Below are positions 1 through 9,200 of a DNA stretch of 64,000 nt, one piece after another. Made by a program: the position numbers and the translations under genes. Each line of letters starts with the position of its first letter. Within the stretch, counting starts at the first letter, position 1. The notes below the pieces were generated by a model. It searched no databases. It saw only the letters and a program-made list of their open reading frames with translations, and was not told where the DNA came from. Origin of the DNA: Clostridium saccharobutylicum DSM 13864 (GTDB lineage: Bacteria; Bacillota; Clostridia; Clostridiales; Clostridiaceae); contig NC_022571.1 of the NCBI RefSeq assembly GCF_000473995.1, positions 2,325,416 through 2,389,415 on the forward strand. The letters are read 5' to 3'.

Positions 1-20
1 TAAAGGAAGGTAATAATTCG

Positions 21-2816
21 ATGAAGCAAATTGATAAGATTTATGAGTATATATTATCAAGTTCTAGAGAATTTACTAAAGAAGAATTACTAAAAAATAA
101 GGGGGTTAGTGCACAGCAAGTTGCAGAACATTTACGAATATTAAGAAGCAACGCATCTAGGGAACTTAATACTCTCTGTAGGAATAAAAAAATAATTAAA
201 ATTAAAAATAGACCAGTTCTTTATTTTGATAGAGGACTATTTATTAAACTATTTAATGCAAATTTAAGTGATAACTGTGAAGAAGGTATAGAAATTAATC
301 ACTTTATTAATTTATTGGAGAATAAAGAAGATAAATCACCTTTCAATTCGTTAATAGGATTTAATAGTAGCTTGAAAAATCAAATAGAACAAGCTAAAGC
401 AGCTTTACTATATCCACCAAATGGACTACACACATTAATAATTGGTGGTACAGGTGTTGGTAAAAGTCTGTTCGCTAATATGATGTACAAATATTATAAA
501 AACATAAAAAAACTACCTGAAGATCCTCCATTTATTATATTTAACTGTGCTGATTATTCGAATAATCCACAACTTCTTTTATCACATATATTTGGACATG
601 TTAAAGGTGCATTTACAGGGGCTGAAAAAGAAAAGGATGGTATAGTTGAAAAAGCTGATGGTGGTATATTATTCCTAGATGAAATACATAGATTGCCACC
701 AGAAGGTCAAGAGATGGTTTTTTATTTTATGGATACAGGAAGTTATAATAAACTAGGAGAAACAGATAGGCATCGTAAAGCAAGTGTATTACTAATTGGA
801 GCTACAACAGAAGATCCGAATTCTACATTACTAAATACTTTTATAAGAAGAATTCCTATAACTATAACTATGCCACCTTTTGATCAAAGACCAATTAATG
901 AAAAATTAGAACTAGTACAATATTTACTTTCAAAAGAAGCACAGAGAGTAAATAAAACTATTAAGATTTCGTCAGAAGCTATTAAAGCTTTAATAGGTAG
1001 TACAACCTATGGAAATGTTGGGCAGTTAAAATCTAATATACAATTAGTTTGTGCAAAAGGATTTTTTGATTGTATTAACACAAATAAGGATATTGATATA
1101 AGTTTAGGAATATTACCTACAAATATAAAAAGTGGAATAATGGTTTTTGGAAATCAAACTAAAGATAAAACAACTATGTGGAATGCTATACCAAGTAGTA
1201 TTACCATTCATCCAGATGGCGATAAAACATTTTTAGAAACAGAAGATTATGAAACTCCATTTAATATTTACAGAATAATAGAGAATAAGACTTTTCTCCT
1301 TCAAGAAGAAGGTATGAACGATGAAGAAATAAAGAGATTTATAAGTACAGATATAAATATACATTTAAAACAGTTTTTTGATAGATTTAAAAATGATATA
1401 AATCGTAGAGAAGGATTATTAAAAATTGTTGATAAAGATATTGTTGATTTTGCAGAAAAAGCAAAAATATTAGCTGAAAATAAATTAAATAAAAAACTTA
1501 ATGAAAGATTTATTTATGCAACAAGTCTCCATTTTAGTGCATTATTTAATCGTATTAAAAAGAATAATGTTTCATTTGAATCAAAAATCGATTTATCAAT
1601 ATCAGTTGAAAGTAAGGAATACGAAGTGGCTAAAGAAATTCATGCCCTTATAGAAAAAAAATTTAACATTAGTATACCTAATGTAGAAATTGAGTATTTA
1701 GCATTACTTTTAAATTCAATACAAGAATCATTTCGTCAGGAAAGAGTTGGGATTGTAGTAGCGTCACATGGAGCAGGTATTGCAACTAGTATGGTTAGTG
1801 TTGCTAAAAAACTTTTTGAAGCAGATAATATTCTTGCTGTCGATATGCCTCTTGAAAGAGCACCAGTAGATATTTTGGATACTGTTATAGAAAAAGTCAA
1901 GCAAGTGGATGAAGGAAAAGGAGTATTATTTTTAGTAGACATGGGATCTTTAAATAGCTTTGCTGATGTTATTACAGAAAGAACTGGAATAAATATAAAA
2001 AGTATTGATATGGTTTCTACGCCACTAGTATTAGAAGCAGTTAGAAAATGTTCTGTTTGCGATGCAGATTTAAATTCAGTACATTCTTATTTACTTACCG
2101 ATTTTAGAGGTTACACTAACAACATTACTACGCAACTTTCAAAAGAGAAGAAAGAAAAAGAAAAAGTCATAATTACTGTTTGTTCTACTGGAAAAGGAGC
2201 TGCAATTAAACTTAAGGGATTAGTAGAAACTGTTATAAGTAATATTGGAGCTGAAAAAATTAATATTATTTCACTTGGGTTAAAAAATTTAGCTGATTCT
2301 GTTAGCAGTATTTCAAAAGAAAGTAATATTTTAGCTATTATAGGTATAACAAACCCTAACCTTGGAGTTCCTTTTATATCTATAGAACAATTAATTGATG
2401 GAGTAGGGGAGAATATTTTAGTAAGTATTATAAAAGGTAAAAAGATTAATGTTATTAATAATAAAGGCGATAAGCAAGTAATATTTAAAAGTCTTTGTAC
2501 ACAAACAATTACTGAGTTTATAACATTCCTTAATCCTAAAAAAATATATCCTCTGCTAGATGAATTTGTGAATTTAACTGGAAAGTACTTAGACGTAAGT
2601 TTTGAAAATCCAGTTAAGTTAAGAATTATGTTCCATGTTGCATGCGCACTAGAAAGAATGATATTAAATAATGGTTTAGCATATGATGAGGATGACTTAG
2701 ATTTTGATAAGAAAACTATAGAATCATTAAAAAAAGCTAGTTTGATTTTTAAAAATGCATTATCGATAAATTTAACAGATGATGAAATATATTATATTGC
2801 TGATATTATCAAGTGA
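21..2816 (+). CDS. levR: LevR-type sigma-54-dependent activator with PRD and PTS domains
   Basis: Transcriptional activator expected to switch on the downstream fructose/mannose-family PTS and fructanase genes together with sigma-54 RNA polymerase. The 931 residues show an N-terminal winged-helix region (about 1-70), then an AAA+ domain with Walker A GGTGVGKS (142-149), the sigma-54 contact motif GAFTGA (196-201) and DEIH (220-223). Next are a PRD (about 440-565), an EIIA-Man-like domain with the phosphorylatable His in [12 protein letters not shown] (about 575-700), an EIIB-like segment with ITVCSTGKG and a second PRD at the C-terminus ([10 protein letters not shown]). This order is that of Bacillus LevR, where PTS phosphorylation of the PRDs and EIIA/EIIB-like parts sets activity. 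An AAGGAAGG ribosome site precedes the ATG. It lies just upstream of the operon it probably controls. The exact inducing sugar is inferred. Confidence 0.93.
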   Translation: MKQIDKIYEYILSSSREFTKEELLKNKGVSAQQVAEHLRILRSNASRELNTLCRNKKIIKIKNRPVLYFDRGLFIKLFNANLSDNCEEGIEINHFINLLENKEDKSPFNSLIGFNSSLKNQIEQAKAALLYPPNGLHTLIIGGTGVGKSLFANMMYKYYKNIKKLPEDPPFIIFNCADYSNNPQLLLSHIFGHVKGAFTGAEKEKDGIVEKADGGILFLDEIHRLPPEGQEMVFYFMDTGSYNKLGETDRHRKASVLLIGATTEDPNSTLLNTFIRRIPITITMPPFDQRPINEKLELVQYLLSKEAQRVNKTIKISSEAIKALIGSTTYGNVGQLKSNIQLVCAKGFFDCINTNKDIDISLGILPTNIKSGIMVFGNQTKDKTTMWNAIPSSITIHPDGDKTFLETEDYETPFNIYRIIENKTFLLQEEGMNDEEIKRFISTDINIHLKQFFDRFKNDINRREGLLKIVDKDIVDFAEKAKILAENKLNKKLNERFIYATSLHFSALFNRIKKNNVSFESKIDLSISVESKEYEVAKEIHALIEKKFNISIPNVEIEYLALLLNSIQESFRQERVGIVVASHGAGIATSMVSVAKKLFEADNILAVDMPLERAPVDILDTVIEKVKQVDEGKGVLFLVDMGSLNSFADVITERTGINIKSIDMVSTPLVLEAVRKCSVCDADLNSVHSYLLTDFRGYTNNITTQLSKEKKEKEKVIITVCSTGKGAAIKLKGLVETVISNIGAEKINIISLGLKNLADSVSSISKESNILAIIGITNPNLGVPFISIEQLIDGVGENILVSIIKGKKINVINNKGDKQVIFKSLCTQTITEFITFLNPKKIYPLLDEFVNLTGKYLDVSFENPVKLRIMFHVACALERMILNNGLAYDEDDLDFDKKTIESLKKASLIFKNALSINLTDDEIYYIADIIK

Positions 2817-2863
2817 AACTTGATTCAGGTGCTTTTGATCCTGATCTGAATCTTAGTTGAACT

Positions 2864-2952
2864 TTATCTAGGATTGTACCACTGTTATCTCACCCTTAAA
2901 GAAGAGAAAGTGTTACAGTGACTAGACATAAGATAAAGTGAAGTTTAATTGT
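2864..2952. other. Inverted-repeat hairpin downstream of levR
   Basis: The segment has outer arms AACTTTATCT and AGATAAAGTgaAGTT enclosing inner CACTGT/ACAGTG arms, so the transcript can fold into one long hairpin. It ends in GTGTCTTAAG, which resembles the ends of the dispersed R-type repeats found elsewhere in the window. It probably acts as a 3' end structure for levR, or is a repeat relic. There is no T-run next to the stem, so a simple intrinsic terminator is not certain. Confidence 0.45.
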
Positions 2953-3018
2953 GTCTTAAGTAGAGTTAATTTAAAATTAAATATTAGGTGAATTTATACT
3001 TAAAAGTGTCATAAGTTT

Positions 3019-3082
3019 TAAAAGCTAACTGATATTAATGGGTAGATCTAAAGAAGACTATCCATTAATATCAGTTAGCTTT
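3019..3082. terminator. 26-bp near-perfect hairpin between levR and the PTS operon
   Basis: Arms of 26 bases (beginning AAAAGCTAACTGATATTAAT and its complement) pair with only one G-U, around a 12-13 base loop. The arms run A4 at the left to T4 at the right, so it can terminate transcription from either side. It separates levR read-through from the sigma-54 promoter downstream. Confidence 0.7.
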
Positions 3083-3120
3083 TGTATATATGTGTATTAA
3101 TTATATGAGACTATTAAGAA

Positions 3121-3180
3121 AATAGTGTGAAATGTAATTACTAAGTGTGTAAATTTAAAAACAACAGTGTAATTTTAAAT
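3121..3180 (+). promoter_or_regulatory. Probable upstream activator sites for LevR
   Basis: Three direct repeats of an AGTGT(G)(T)AAAT-type element start at 3124, 3144 and 3166, about two helical turns apart. An inverted copy (ATTTACACT) lies at 3233-3241, next to the sigma-54 promoter. The position, 70-140 bp upstream of the -24/-12 element, is where enhancer sites for sigma-54 activators lie. That LevR binds them is inference from position. Confidence 0.55.
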
Positions 3181-3246
3181 ATTTGATTATTAGGAAAACC
3201 TTTAATAATGCGAAGTCTACGCATAAACTCTTATTTACACTATTAG

Positions 3247-3262
3247 TTGGCATGACAATTGC
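3247..3262 (+). promoter_or_regulatory. Sigma-54 (SigL) promoter of the PTS-fructanase operon
   Basis: The sequence TTGGCATGACAATTGC carries GG (3249-3250) and GC (3261-3262) separated by exactly ten bases, the defining -24/-12 spacing of sigma-54 promoters. It agrees with TGGCAC-N5-TTGC except for one base in the -24 box. Transcription should start near 3273, about 45 bp before the EIIA start codon. The activator gene next door has the GAFTGA motif needed for this polymerase. Confidence 0.88.
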
Positions 3263-3316
3263 TATATATATTTAGTATACAAATAATTTATTTAGTGATG
3301 AAAGGATGATAAAACA

Positions 3317-3739
3317 ATGATCTCAGTAATAATAGGTACCCATGGTATGTTTTCAGAAGAAATTCTAAAATCAGCAGAAATGATTTTTGGAACTCAAGAA
3401 AATGTAGGCAGCATTACTTTTAAACCAGGAGAGGGGGTAGAAAACCTAATAGAAAAATATAACACTCTTATTGAAAAATTAGATTGTACAGGTGGAGTAT
3501 TATTTATGGTGGACCTTTTTGGAGGAAGTCCATTTAATGCAGCTAGTATGATTGCAATGAAACATGAAAATATGGAAATTGTCACAGGAGTTAACCTTCC
3601 AATGATTTTAGAAGTTTTAGGAAATAGAGATGTATCAAGTTTACCAGAATTATTGGAAATTGCACAGAATTCAGGAAAAGAAGCTATAAAGGTCTTAGCT
3701 AAAAATATCAATGTAGACATGGAAGATGATCTTATATAA
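3317..3739 (+). CDS. levD: PTS mannose/fructose family EIIA component
   Basis: Cytoplasmic phosphocarrier that takes phosphate from HPr and passes it to the EIIB encoded next. At 140 residues it has the size of a free-standing EIIA-Man domain. The active His is residue 9 in IIGTHGMFSEE, and the family motif VDLFGGSPFN is present near residue 64. It is the first gene after the sigma-54 promoter and has an AAAGGA ribosome site. Gene order EIIA-EIIB-EIIC-EIID-GH32 matches levDEFG-sacC of Bacillus, which supports fructose as substrate; mannose or another hexose cannot be excluded from sequence. Confidence 0.92.
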   Translation: MISVIIGTHGMFSEEILKSAEMIFGTQENVGSITFKPGEGVENLIEKYNTLIEKLDCTGGVLFMVDLFGGSPFNAASMIAMKHENMEIVTGVNLPMILEVLGNRDVSSLPELLEIAQNSGKEAIKVLAKNINVDMEDDLI

Positions 3740-3819
3740 GTATTTAGATTTTATGAGAAAAATCACATGTAATTTAACATAAAAAACAAATATAAATTTA
3801 AAAAAGTGAGGAATAAAAA

Positions 3820-4311
3820 ATGGAAATAAGTTTTGTAAGAATAGACGATAGATTAATACATGGACAAGTTGCAACAGTTTGGACAAAGGCTAGTGGATGT
3901 AATAGAATCATGGCTTGTAGCGATGAAGTTGCAGCAGATGATTTAAGAAAACAATTATTAATTCAAGTGTGTCCAACAGGATATAAGGCTTATGTATTAC
4001 CAATTGAAAAGGCAATTGCAGCATATAAAAATCCTAAATTTGATAGTTTCAAAACACTATTCTTATTCACAAATCCTAAAGATGTTCTAAGAATGGTTGA
4101 AGGTGGAGTAGATATTAAATCTGTAAATGTTGGCGGTATGTGCTATAAAGATGGAACAACGCAAATCACGAATGCATTATGTGTAAGTGAAGCTGATATT
4201 GAAGCATTTAAAAAACTTCATGAAAAAGGTATCGAACTAGAAATAAGAAAATTAGCAAAAGATACTAGGATTGATATGATGGATAAATTAAAGGAACTAA
4301 AACTTATATAG
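3820..4311 (+). CDS. levE: PTS mannose/fructose family EIIB component
   Basis: Cytoplasmic EIIB that phosphorylates the incoming sugar at the EIIC/EIID pore. The 163-residue protein has the family's active-site loop RIDDRLIHGQV, with the phosphoryl-accepting His at residue 14. Length is normal for this family. It follows EIIA after 80 bp and precedes EIIC by about 47 bp, consistent with one transcript. The gene name is given by synteny with the Bacillus lev operon. Confidence 0.92.
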   Translation: MEISFVRIDDRLIHGQVATVWTKASGCNRIMACSDEVAADDLRKQLLIQVCPTGYKAYVLPIEKAIAAYKNPKFDSFKTLFLFTNPKDVLRMVEGGVDIKSVNVGGMCYKDGTTQITNALCVSEADIEAFKKLHEKGIELEIRKLAKDTRIDMMDKLKELKLI

Positions 4312-4358
4312 TATATAAATTTTTTATATAGAATAAAAACCAGAGAGGGGAATTACAA

Positions 4359-5144
4359 ATGAGCACTTTACAATTAATTTTATTAGTAATAGTTGCAGCA
4401 ATTGCTGGTATGGGTAGTGTACTTGATGAAGCACAATTCCACAGACCATTAGTTGCATGTACACTAGTTGGACTTGTATTAGGAGATCTTCAAACAGGAA
4501 TTATATTAGGTGGAACACTTGAAATGCTAGCACTTGGATGGATGAATGTTGGTGCAGCTATGGCACCAGATGCAGCACTTGCAAGTGTAATTTCAGCAGT
4601 ATTAGTAATAGTAGGTAAACAATCAATTGGAGCAGGTATAGCAGTAGCAATTCCAATTGCTGCGGCTGGACAAGTACTTACTATATTTGTAAGAACAATA
4701 ACAGTGTTTTTCCAACATTTGGCTGATAAGTATGCAGAAAAGGCAAATACAAGAGGAATAGAAATGTGTCATGTTATGGGTCTTGCACTTCAAGCAATTC
4801 GTGTAGCTGTACCAGCTGCAATAGTAGGGGTTTTAGCAGGTACTGATGCTGTAAATGCAATGCTTGCAGCTATTCCAGATGTAATTACAAGAGGATTACA
4901 AGTATCAGGCGGATTTATAGTTGTTGTTGGATATGCAATGGTAATTAATATGATGAATAGTAAAGCTTTAATGCCATTTTTCTTCATAGGATTCTTATTA
5001 GCAGCATTTACTAATTTCAATTTAATTGGTTTTGGTGCAGTAGGTGTTATTGCAGCAATATTCCATATTAAATCAATAGCCAATCAAGGTCAAGCTGTAG
5101 CAGCTGTTGCAAATGGTGGTGTTGATGATTCAGATTTACTATAG
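4359..5144 (+). CDS. levF: PTS mannose/fructose family EIIC permease
   Basis: Integral membrane sugar-translocating subunit that works with EIID. The 261-residue sequence is strongly hydrophobic. It contains the EIIC-Man family stretch with VLDEAQFHRPLVACTLVGLV near the N-terminus and repeated Gly/Ala-rich helices. The ribosome site is GAGAGGGG just upstream. Stop and the next ribosome site (GGGAGGA) are close, so translation with EIID is probably coupled. Confidence 0.92.
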   Translation: MSTLQLILLVIVAAIAGMGSVLDEAQFHRPLVACTLVGLVLGDLQTGIILGGTLEMLALGWMNVGAAMAPDAALASVISAVLVIVGKQSIGAGIAVAIPIAAAGQVLTIFVRTITVFFQHLADKYAEKANTRGIEMCHVMGLALQAIRVAVPAAIVGVLAGTDAVNAMLAAIPDVITRGLQVSGGFIVVVGYAMVINMMNSKALMPFFFIGFLLAAFTNFNLIGFGAVGVIAAIFHIKSIANQGQAVAAVANGGVDDSDLL

Positions 5145-5168
5145 CTTACATGAGGGAGGATTAAAACA

Positions 5169-5990
5169 ATGAGTGAAAAAAAATTAAATAGAAGCGATAT
5201 AATAAAAATGTTTATTCGTTCAAATTTCCTATTAGGATCATATAACTTTGAAAGAATGCAAGCCATAGGATTTTGTGTAACATTAATCCCTGCATTAAAG
5301 AAGTTATATAAGGGTGATGAATTAAGTGCTGCGTTAAAAAGACACTTAGAATTCTTTAACACTCAACCTTTCGTTGCAACTCCAATTATGGGAATAACTG
5401 CAGCCATGGAAGAGCAAAGAGCTAATGGTGCTCCTATTGATGAATCATCAATTAGTGGTGTTAAGGTTGGTTTAATGGGACCTTTAGCTGGAGTTGGAGA
5501 TCCGATATTCTGGGGAACTTTAAGGCCTGTACTTGCAGCATTAGGAGCTGGACTTGCATTAAGTGGAAGTATTATTGGACCATTAATATTCTTCTTAGGT
5601 TTTAATGTTATAAGGCTTGCAACAAATTGGTATGGAATATTTTATGGATATGAAAAAGGAACTCAATTAGTTTCTGATATGGCTGGAAATAAACTTAGAT
5701 ATCTTACAGAAGGGGCTTCAGTTCTAGGTCTATTAGTTATCGGTGGACTTGTATCAAAATGGACTACAGTTAACATTCCATTTGTTCTTTCTCAATATAC
5801 AAAGAGTGATGGAACACAAGTTACTACAACAATTCAAAGTGTATTAGATAGTTTAATGCCAGGTTTAGTACCTCTTTTATTAACTTTCTTATGCATGTAC
5901 TTATTAAAGAAAAAGGTTAATCCATTATTAATTATATTTGGATTATTTGCAGTAGGTATTTTAGGAGTTGCTTGCGGAGTATTACAATAA
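5169..5990 (+). CDS. levG: PTS mannose/fructose family EIID component
   Basis: Second membrane subunit of the mannose-family permease. The 273 residues begin with the typical cytosolic amphipathic part (RSNFLLGSYNFERMQAIGF) and contain the family's GPLAGVGDPIFWGTLRP signature near residue 105, followed by hydrophobic helices at the C-terminus. It starts 24 bp after the EIIC stop behind GGGAGGA. It is the last PTS gene before a long hairpin and the secreted fructanase. Confidence 0.92.
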   Translation: MSEKKLNRSDIIKMFIRSNFLLGSYNFERMQAIGFCVTLIPALKKLYKGDELSAALKRHLEFFNTQPFVATPIMGITAAMEEQRANGAPIDESSISGVKVGLMGPLAGVGDPIFWGTLRPVLAALGAGLALSGSIIGPLIFFLGFNVIRLATNWYGIFYGYEKGTQLVSDMAGNKLRYLTEGASVLGLLVIGGLVSKWTTVNIPFVLSQYTKSDGTQVTTTIQSVLDSLMPGLVPLLLTFLCMYLLKKKVNPLLIIFGLFAVGILGVACGVLQ

Positions 5991-6048
5991 TTTTTTGATT
6001 TAAAAATTATTATAGAAATGTTATTTAAAATTAAAATTTGTAAATTAG

Positions 6049-6118
6049 CATAGATTACCTAATAAATACAGTAGATTTAGGTTCTACAGTAGTTATATTA
6101 GTGGGTGATCTATGCTTT
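6049..6118 (+). terminator. Long intercistronic hairpin between EIID and the fructanase
   Basis: The arms AGCATAGATTACCTAATA and TATTAGTGGGTGATCTATGC pair with one small interruption. They enclose a second small hairpin (GTAGA...TCTAC). A short A/T run follows. It could end most PTS transcripts, stabilise the upstream mRNA, or attenuate expression of the fructanase; which of these applies cannot be told from sequence. Confidence 0.55.
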
Positions 6119-6130
6119 AAAAATCCTTTG

Positions 6131-6144
6131 TGTAAATGTTTACT
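6131..6144. promoter_or_regulatory. Possible catabolite-responsive (cre-like) site
   Basis: TGTAAATGTTTACT is a near-palindrome differing at two positions from the CcpA cre consensus TGWAANCGNTNWCA. It lies about 95 bp before the fructanase start. A single weak match in AT-rich DNA is not strong evidence. Confidence 0.3.
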
Positions 6145-6237
6145 GGAAAGAAAGTTTTTATATTACTACAAATTTATGAAAGTTTTAGAGAAATACAAAT
6201 GAAATTTTATTAATATTTAGTAGAAAAGGGGTAAAAA

Positions 6238-9200
6238 ATGAAAAAGTTAAAATTAAAGTTAATAGCAATAACAGTAGCAACTATGACAGTAGCAACGTTG
6301 CCTTCGGTAAGTGCGTCAGCAGCTTGGATGCAAAATGAAGGAAATTGGAACTATTTAAGTGATTTAGGAGAAATGAAGACAGGTTGGGTTAATGATAACG
6401 GCGCATGGTACTATCTAGACAATTCAGGAGGAATGAAGACAGGTTGGGTTAATGATAACGGTGCATGGTACTATTTAGATAATTCAGGAAGAATGAAGAC
6501 ATGTTGGATCAATGATAATGGTGCATGGTACTATGCAAATAATTCAGGAGAAATGAAGAAAGAGTGGGTTAACGATAATGGTACATGGTACTATTTAGAT
6601 AATTCAGGAGCAATGAAGACAGGTTGGATTAATGACAATGGTGTATGGTATTTTGCAAATGCTTCAGGAGTAATGCAAACTGGTATAGTTCAAGTTGATG
6701 GCAAGACTTATTCATTAGATGTTGCTACGGGAGCCATGCAAGTAGGAAATGTAACAATCAATGGAAACGTCTATACTTTTGCACAAAGTGGAGAAGCAAT
6801 AGGAAAAGATGTAGTACCATCTAAAATATTTAATTCAAATGGAGTTCAATTGACTGCTACTAATACTTCAGGGAATGATACTAATGCATCAGATGCTTCA
6901 AATACATCAGCATCAAGTCAACAAAATAGTTCAAGCAGTAGTAGTAGTCATCATAGTAATAATAGCAGTAAAGTTTCTAAAGTAGGATTAACAGATGCAA
7001 TAACGGCAGCAAAAACAAAATATACAGCTGCAGTAGAAGGAACAGAAAATGGACAGTATAAAGTTGGGGCAAAGGCCACATTTAAAATAGCTATTGATGC
7101 AGCACAAACGGTTGTAGATAATACAGGTTCTATGCAAAAAGATATAGATTCAGCAGTAACAGCACTTGCATCTGCTACTACTATATTTGATAATAGTATT
7201 AATAAAGATGTTAATTCAAGTGTTGCAACTAATTATTTAGAAAATTATCGTGAACAATATCACTATTCTCCGGCTAAAGCTTGGACAAATGATCCAAATG
7301 GAATGGTTTACTTTGATGGAGAATATCATTTATTCTATCAGTATAATCCAGATGCCTCAGTATGGGGACCAATGCATTGGGGACATGCTGTTAGTAAAGA
7401 TTTGATTCATTGGACAGAGTTACCTATTGCTTTAACACCAGACGATGGTGGAACTATTTATTCAGGATCAGCGGTTGTAGATAAAGATAATACCAGTGGT
7501 TTCTTTGATGGGATAGAAGGTGGTGGATTGGTTGCAATTTATACACAAGATTATAAAGATGAAAATGGAAATGAAAAACAAAAACAAAGCATTGCCTATA
7601 GTACAGATAATGGAAGAACATGGACAAAATATGCTGGTAATCCTGTAATAGCAGCAGATGCTGATCCATTAAACAATTCAGCATTTAGAGACCCTAAAGT
7701 ATTCTATAATGAAGAAGCTGGAAAATGGTTTATGGCAGTAGCAGGAGGGCCACTAAGATTTTTCTCATCAGATAATTTAAAAGATTGGAAACCAGAAGGT
7801 ATGGATTCAAGTATTACTACTGAGTGCCCAGATTTCTATAAGCTAGAAGTTGGAGATACTGGAACATATAAGTGGGTATTAAGTGAAGGTGGAAGATATT
7901 ATAGAGTTGGAGATTTTAAACAAGTAGATGGAGTCTGGAAATTTATTTCTGATAGTGATGACCATTTACCTATGAATTTTGCTAAAGACGCATATGCAGC
8001 ACAAACTTATTATGGTACAGGTGAAAACGGTACACCAGATGGAAGAAGAATTATGATTAATTGGATGAATAACTGGGATTACTGCAATAATGTTGCTCCT
8101 ATAACAAAGACTTTTAATGGATCTTTTGATTTACAAACTGAGTTAAAATTAGTTAACACAGATGCAGGAATTCGTTTAATACAACAACCAATAGACGAAT
8201 ATAAAACTTTACGTAAATCACCTACGATTTTTAATAATGTTACAATTTCTCCAGATCAGCCTAATATTATGAGTGGTTTATCAGGAAGCCAATACGAAAT
8301 TGTAGCAGAGTTCACACCTGATGCATCTACAACAGAAGTTGGATTCAAATTAAGAGTTGGAAAATCTGCAGATCAGGAAACTATAGTTAAATATAATACT
8401 CAAACTGAAGAAGTAACACTTGACCGTTCAAAATCAGGAAAGTCACCAAGTGCAGATAAATTTTTACAAGCTTATAGTCAAAAAATGGGTAAAACATCTG
8501 ATGGTAAGATTCAATTACACATTTTTGTAGATGCAGCTTCAGTAGAAGTGTATGGAAATAATGGTGAAGTAACTGGTTCAGCTCAAATTTTTTCTAATCG
8601 TTCTAGTGATGGCGTTGAAGTATATTCAGTTGGTGGAAATTCAACAGCTACAATTCAATATTATCCATTAAGTGGTATTTGGAATAATGAGGTTGCTGGT
8701 AAAGAGTCTGCATTAGTATCATTGAGTGAAGGTGATCTAGGCAAAAAAGTAGGTGATGAATTTACTATTTATACAGCTACAGTTCCAGAAACAGCAGAGC
8801 AAGGTGTTACTTGGAAATTTGATTCTAATATTTTAGAAATTGTAAATCAAGATGATAAAAAAACTACTTTTAAAACAAAAGGCGTTGGAAATACAAACTT
8901 AACAGCTACATCAAAAGATCAAAAATCAAGCAAAACAATTAATGTAAGTGTGTATGACAGCAATCCAAGCAGTATAATAAAAGACTTAACTAATTTTGAA
9001 ACTACTGGAGATTGGTATGTAAAAGATAACAGTTATACAGGAAGTAGTTCGGATGATGGCTTTGCTGTGGCACAAGAAACTAATGTAAGTGGAAAGGTTT
9101 CTACTTTGAAAGCAGATGCAGATGTGTCAGATGGAAGTACCGCAGGCCTTGTATTATTATCAAAAAGTGCAAATCCAAAGGAAGGTTCTATAATAGCTAA

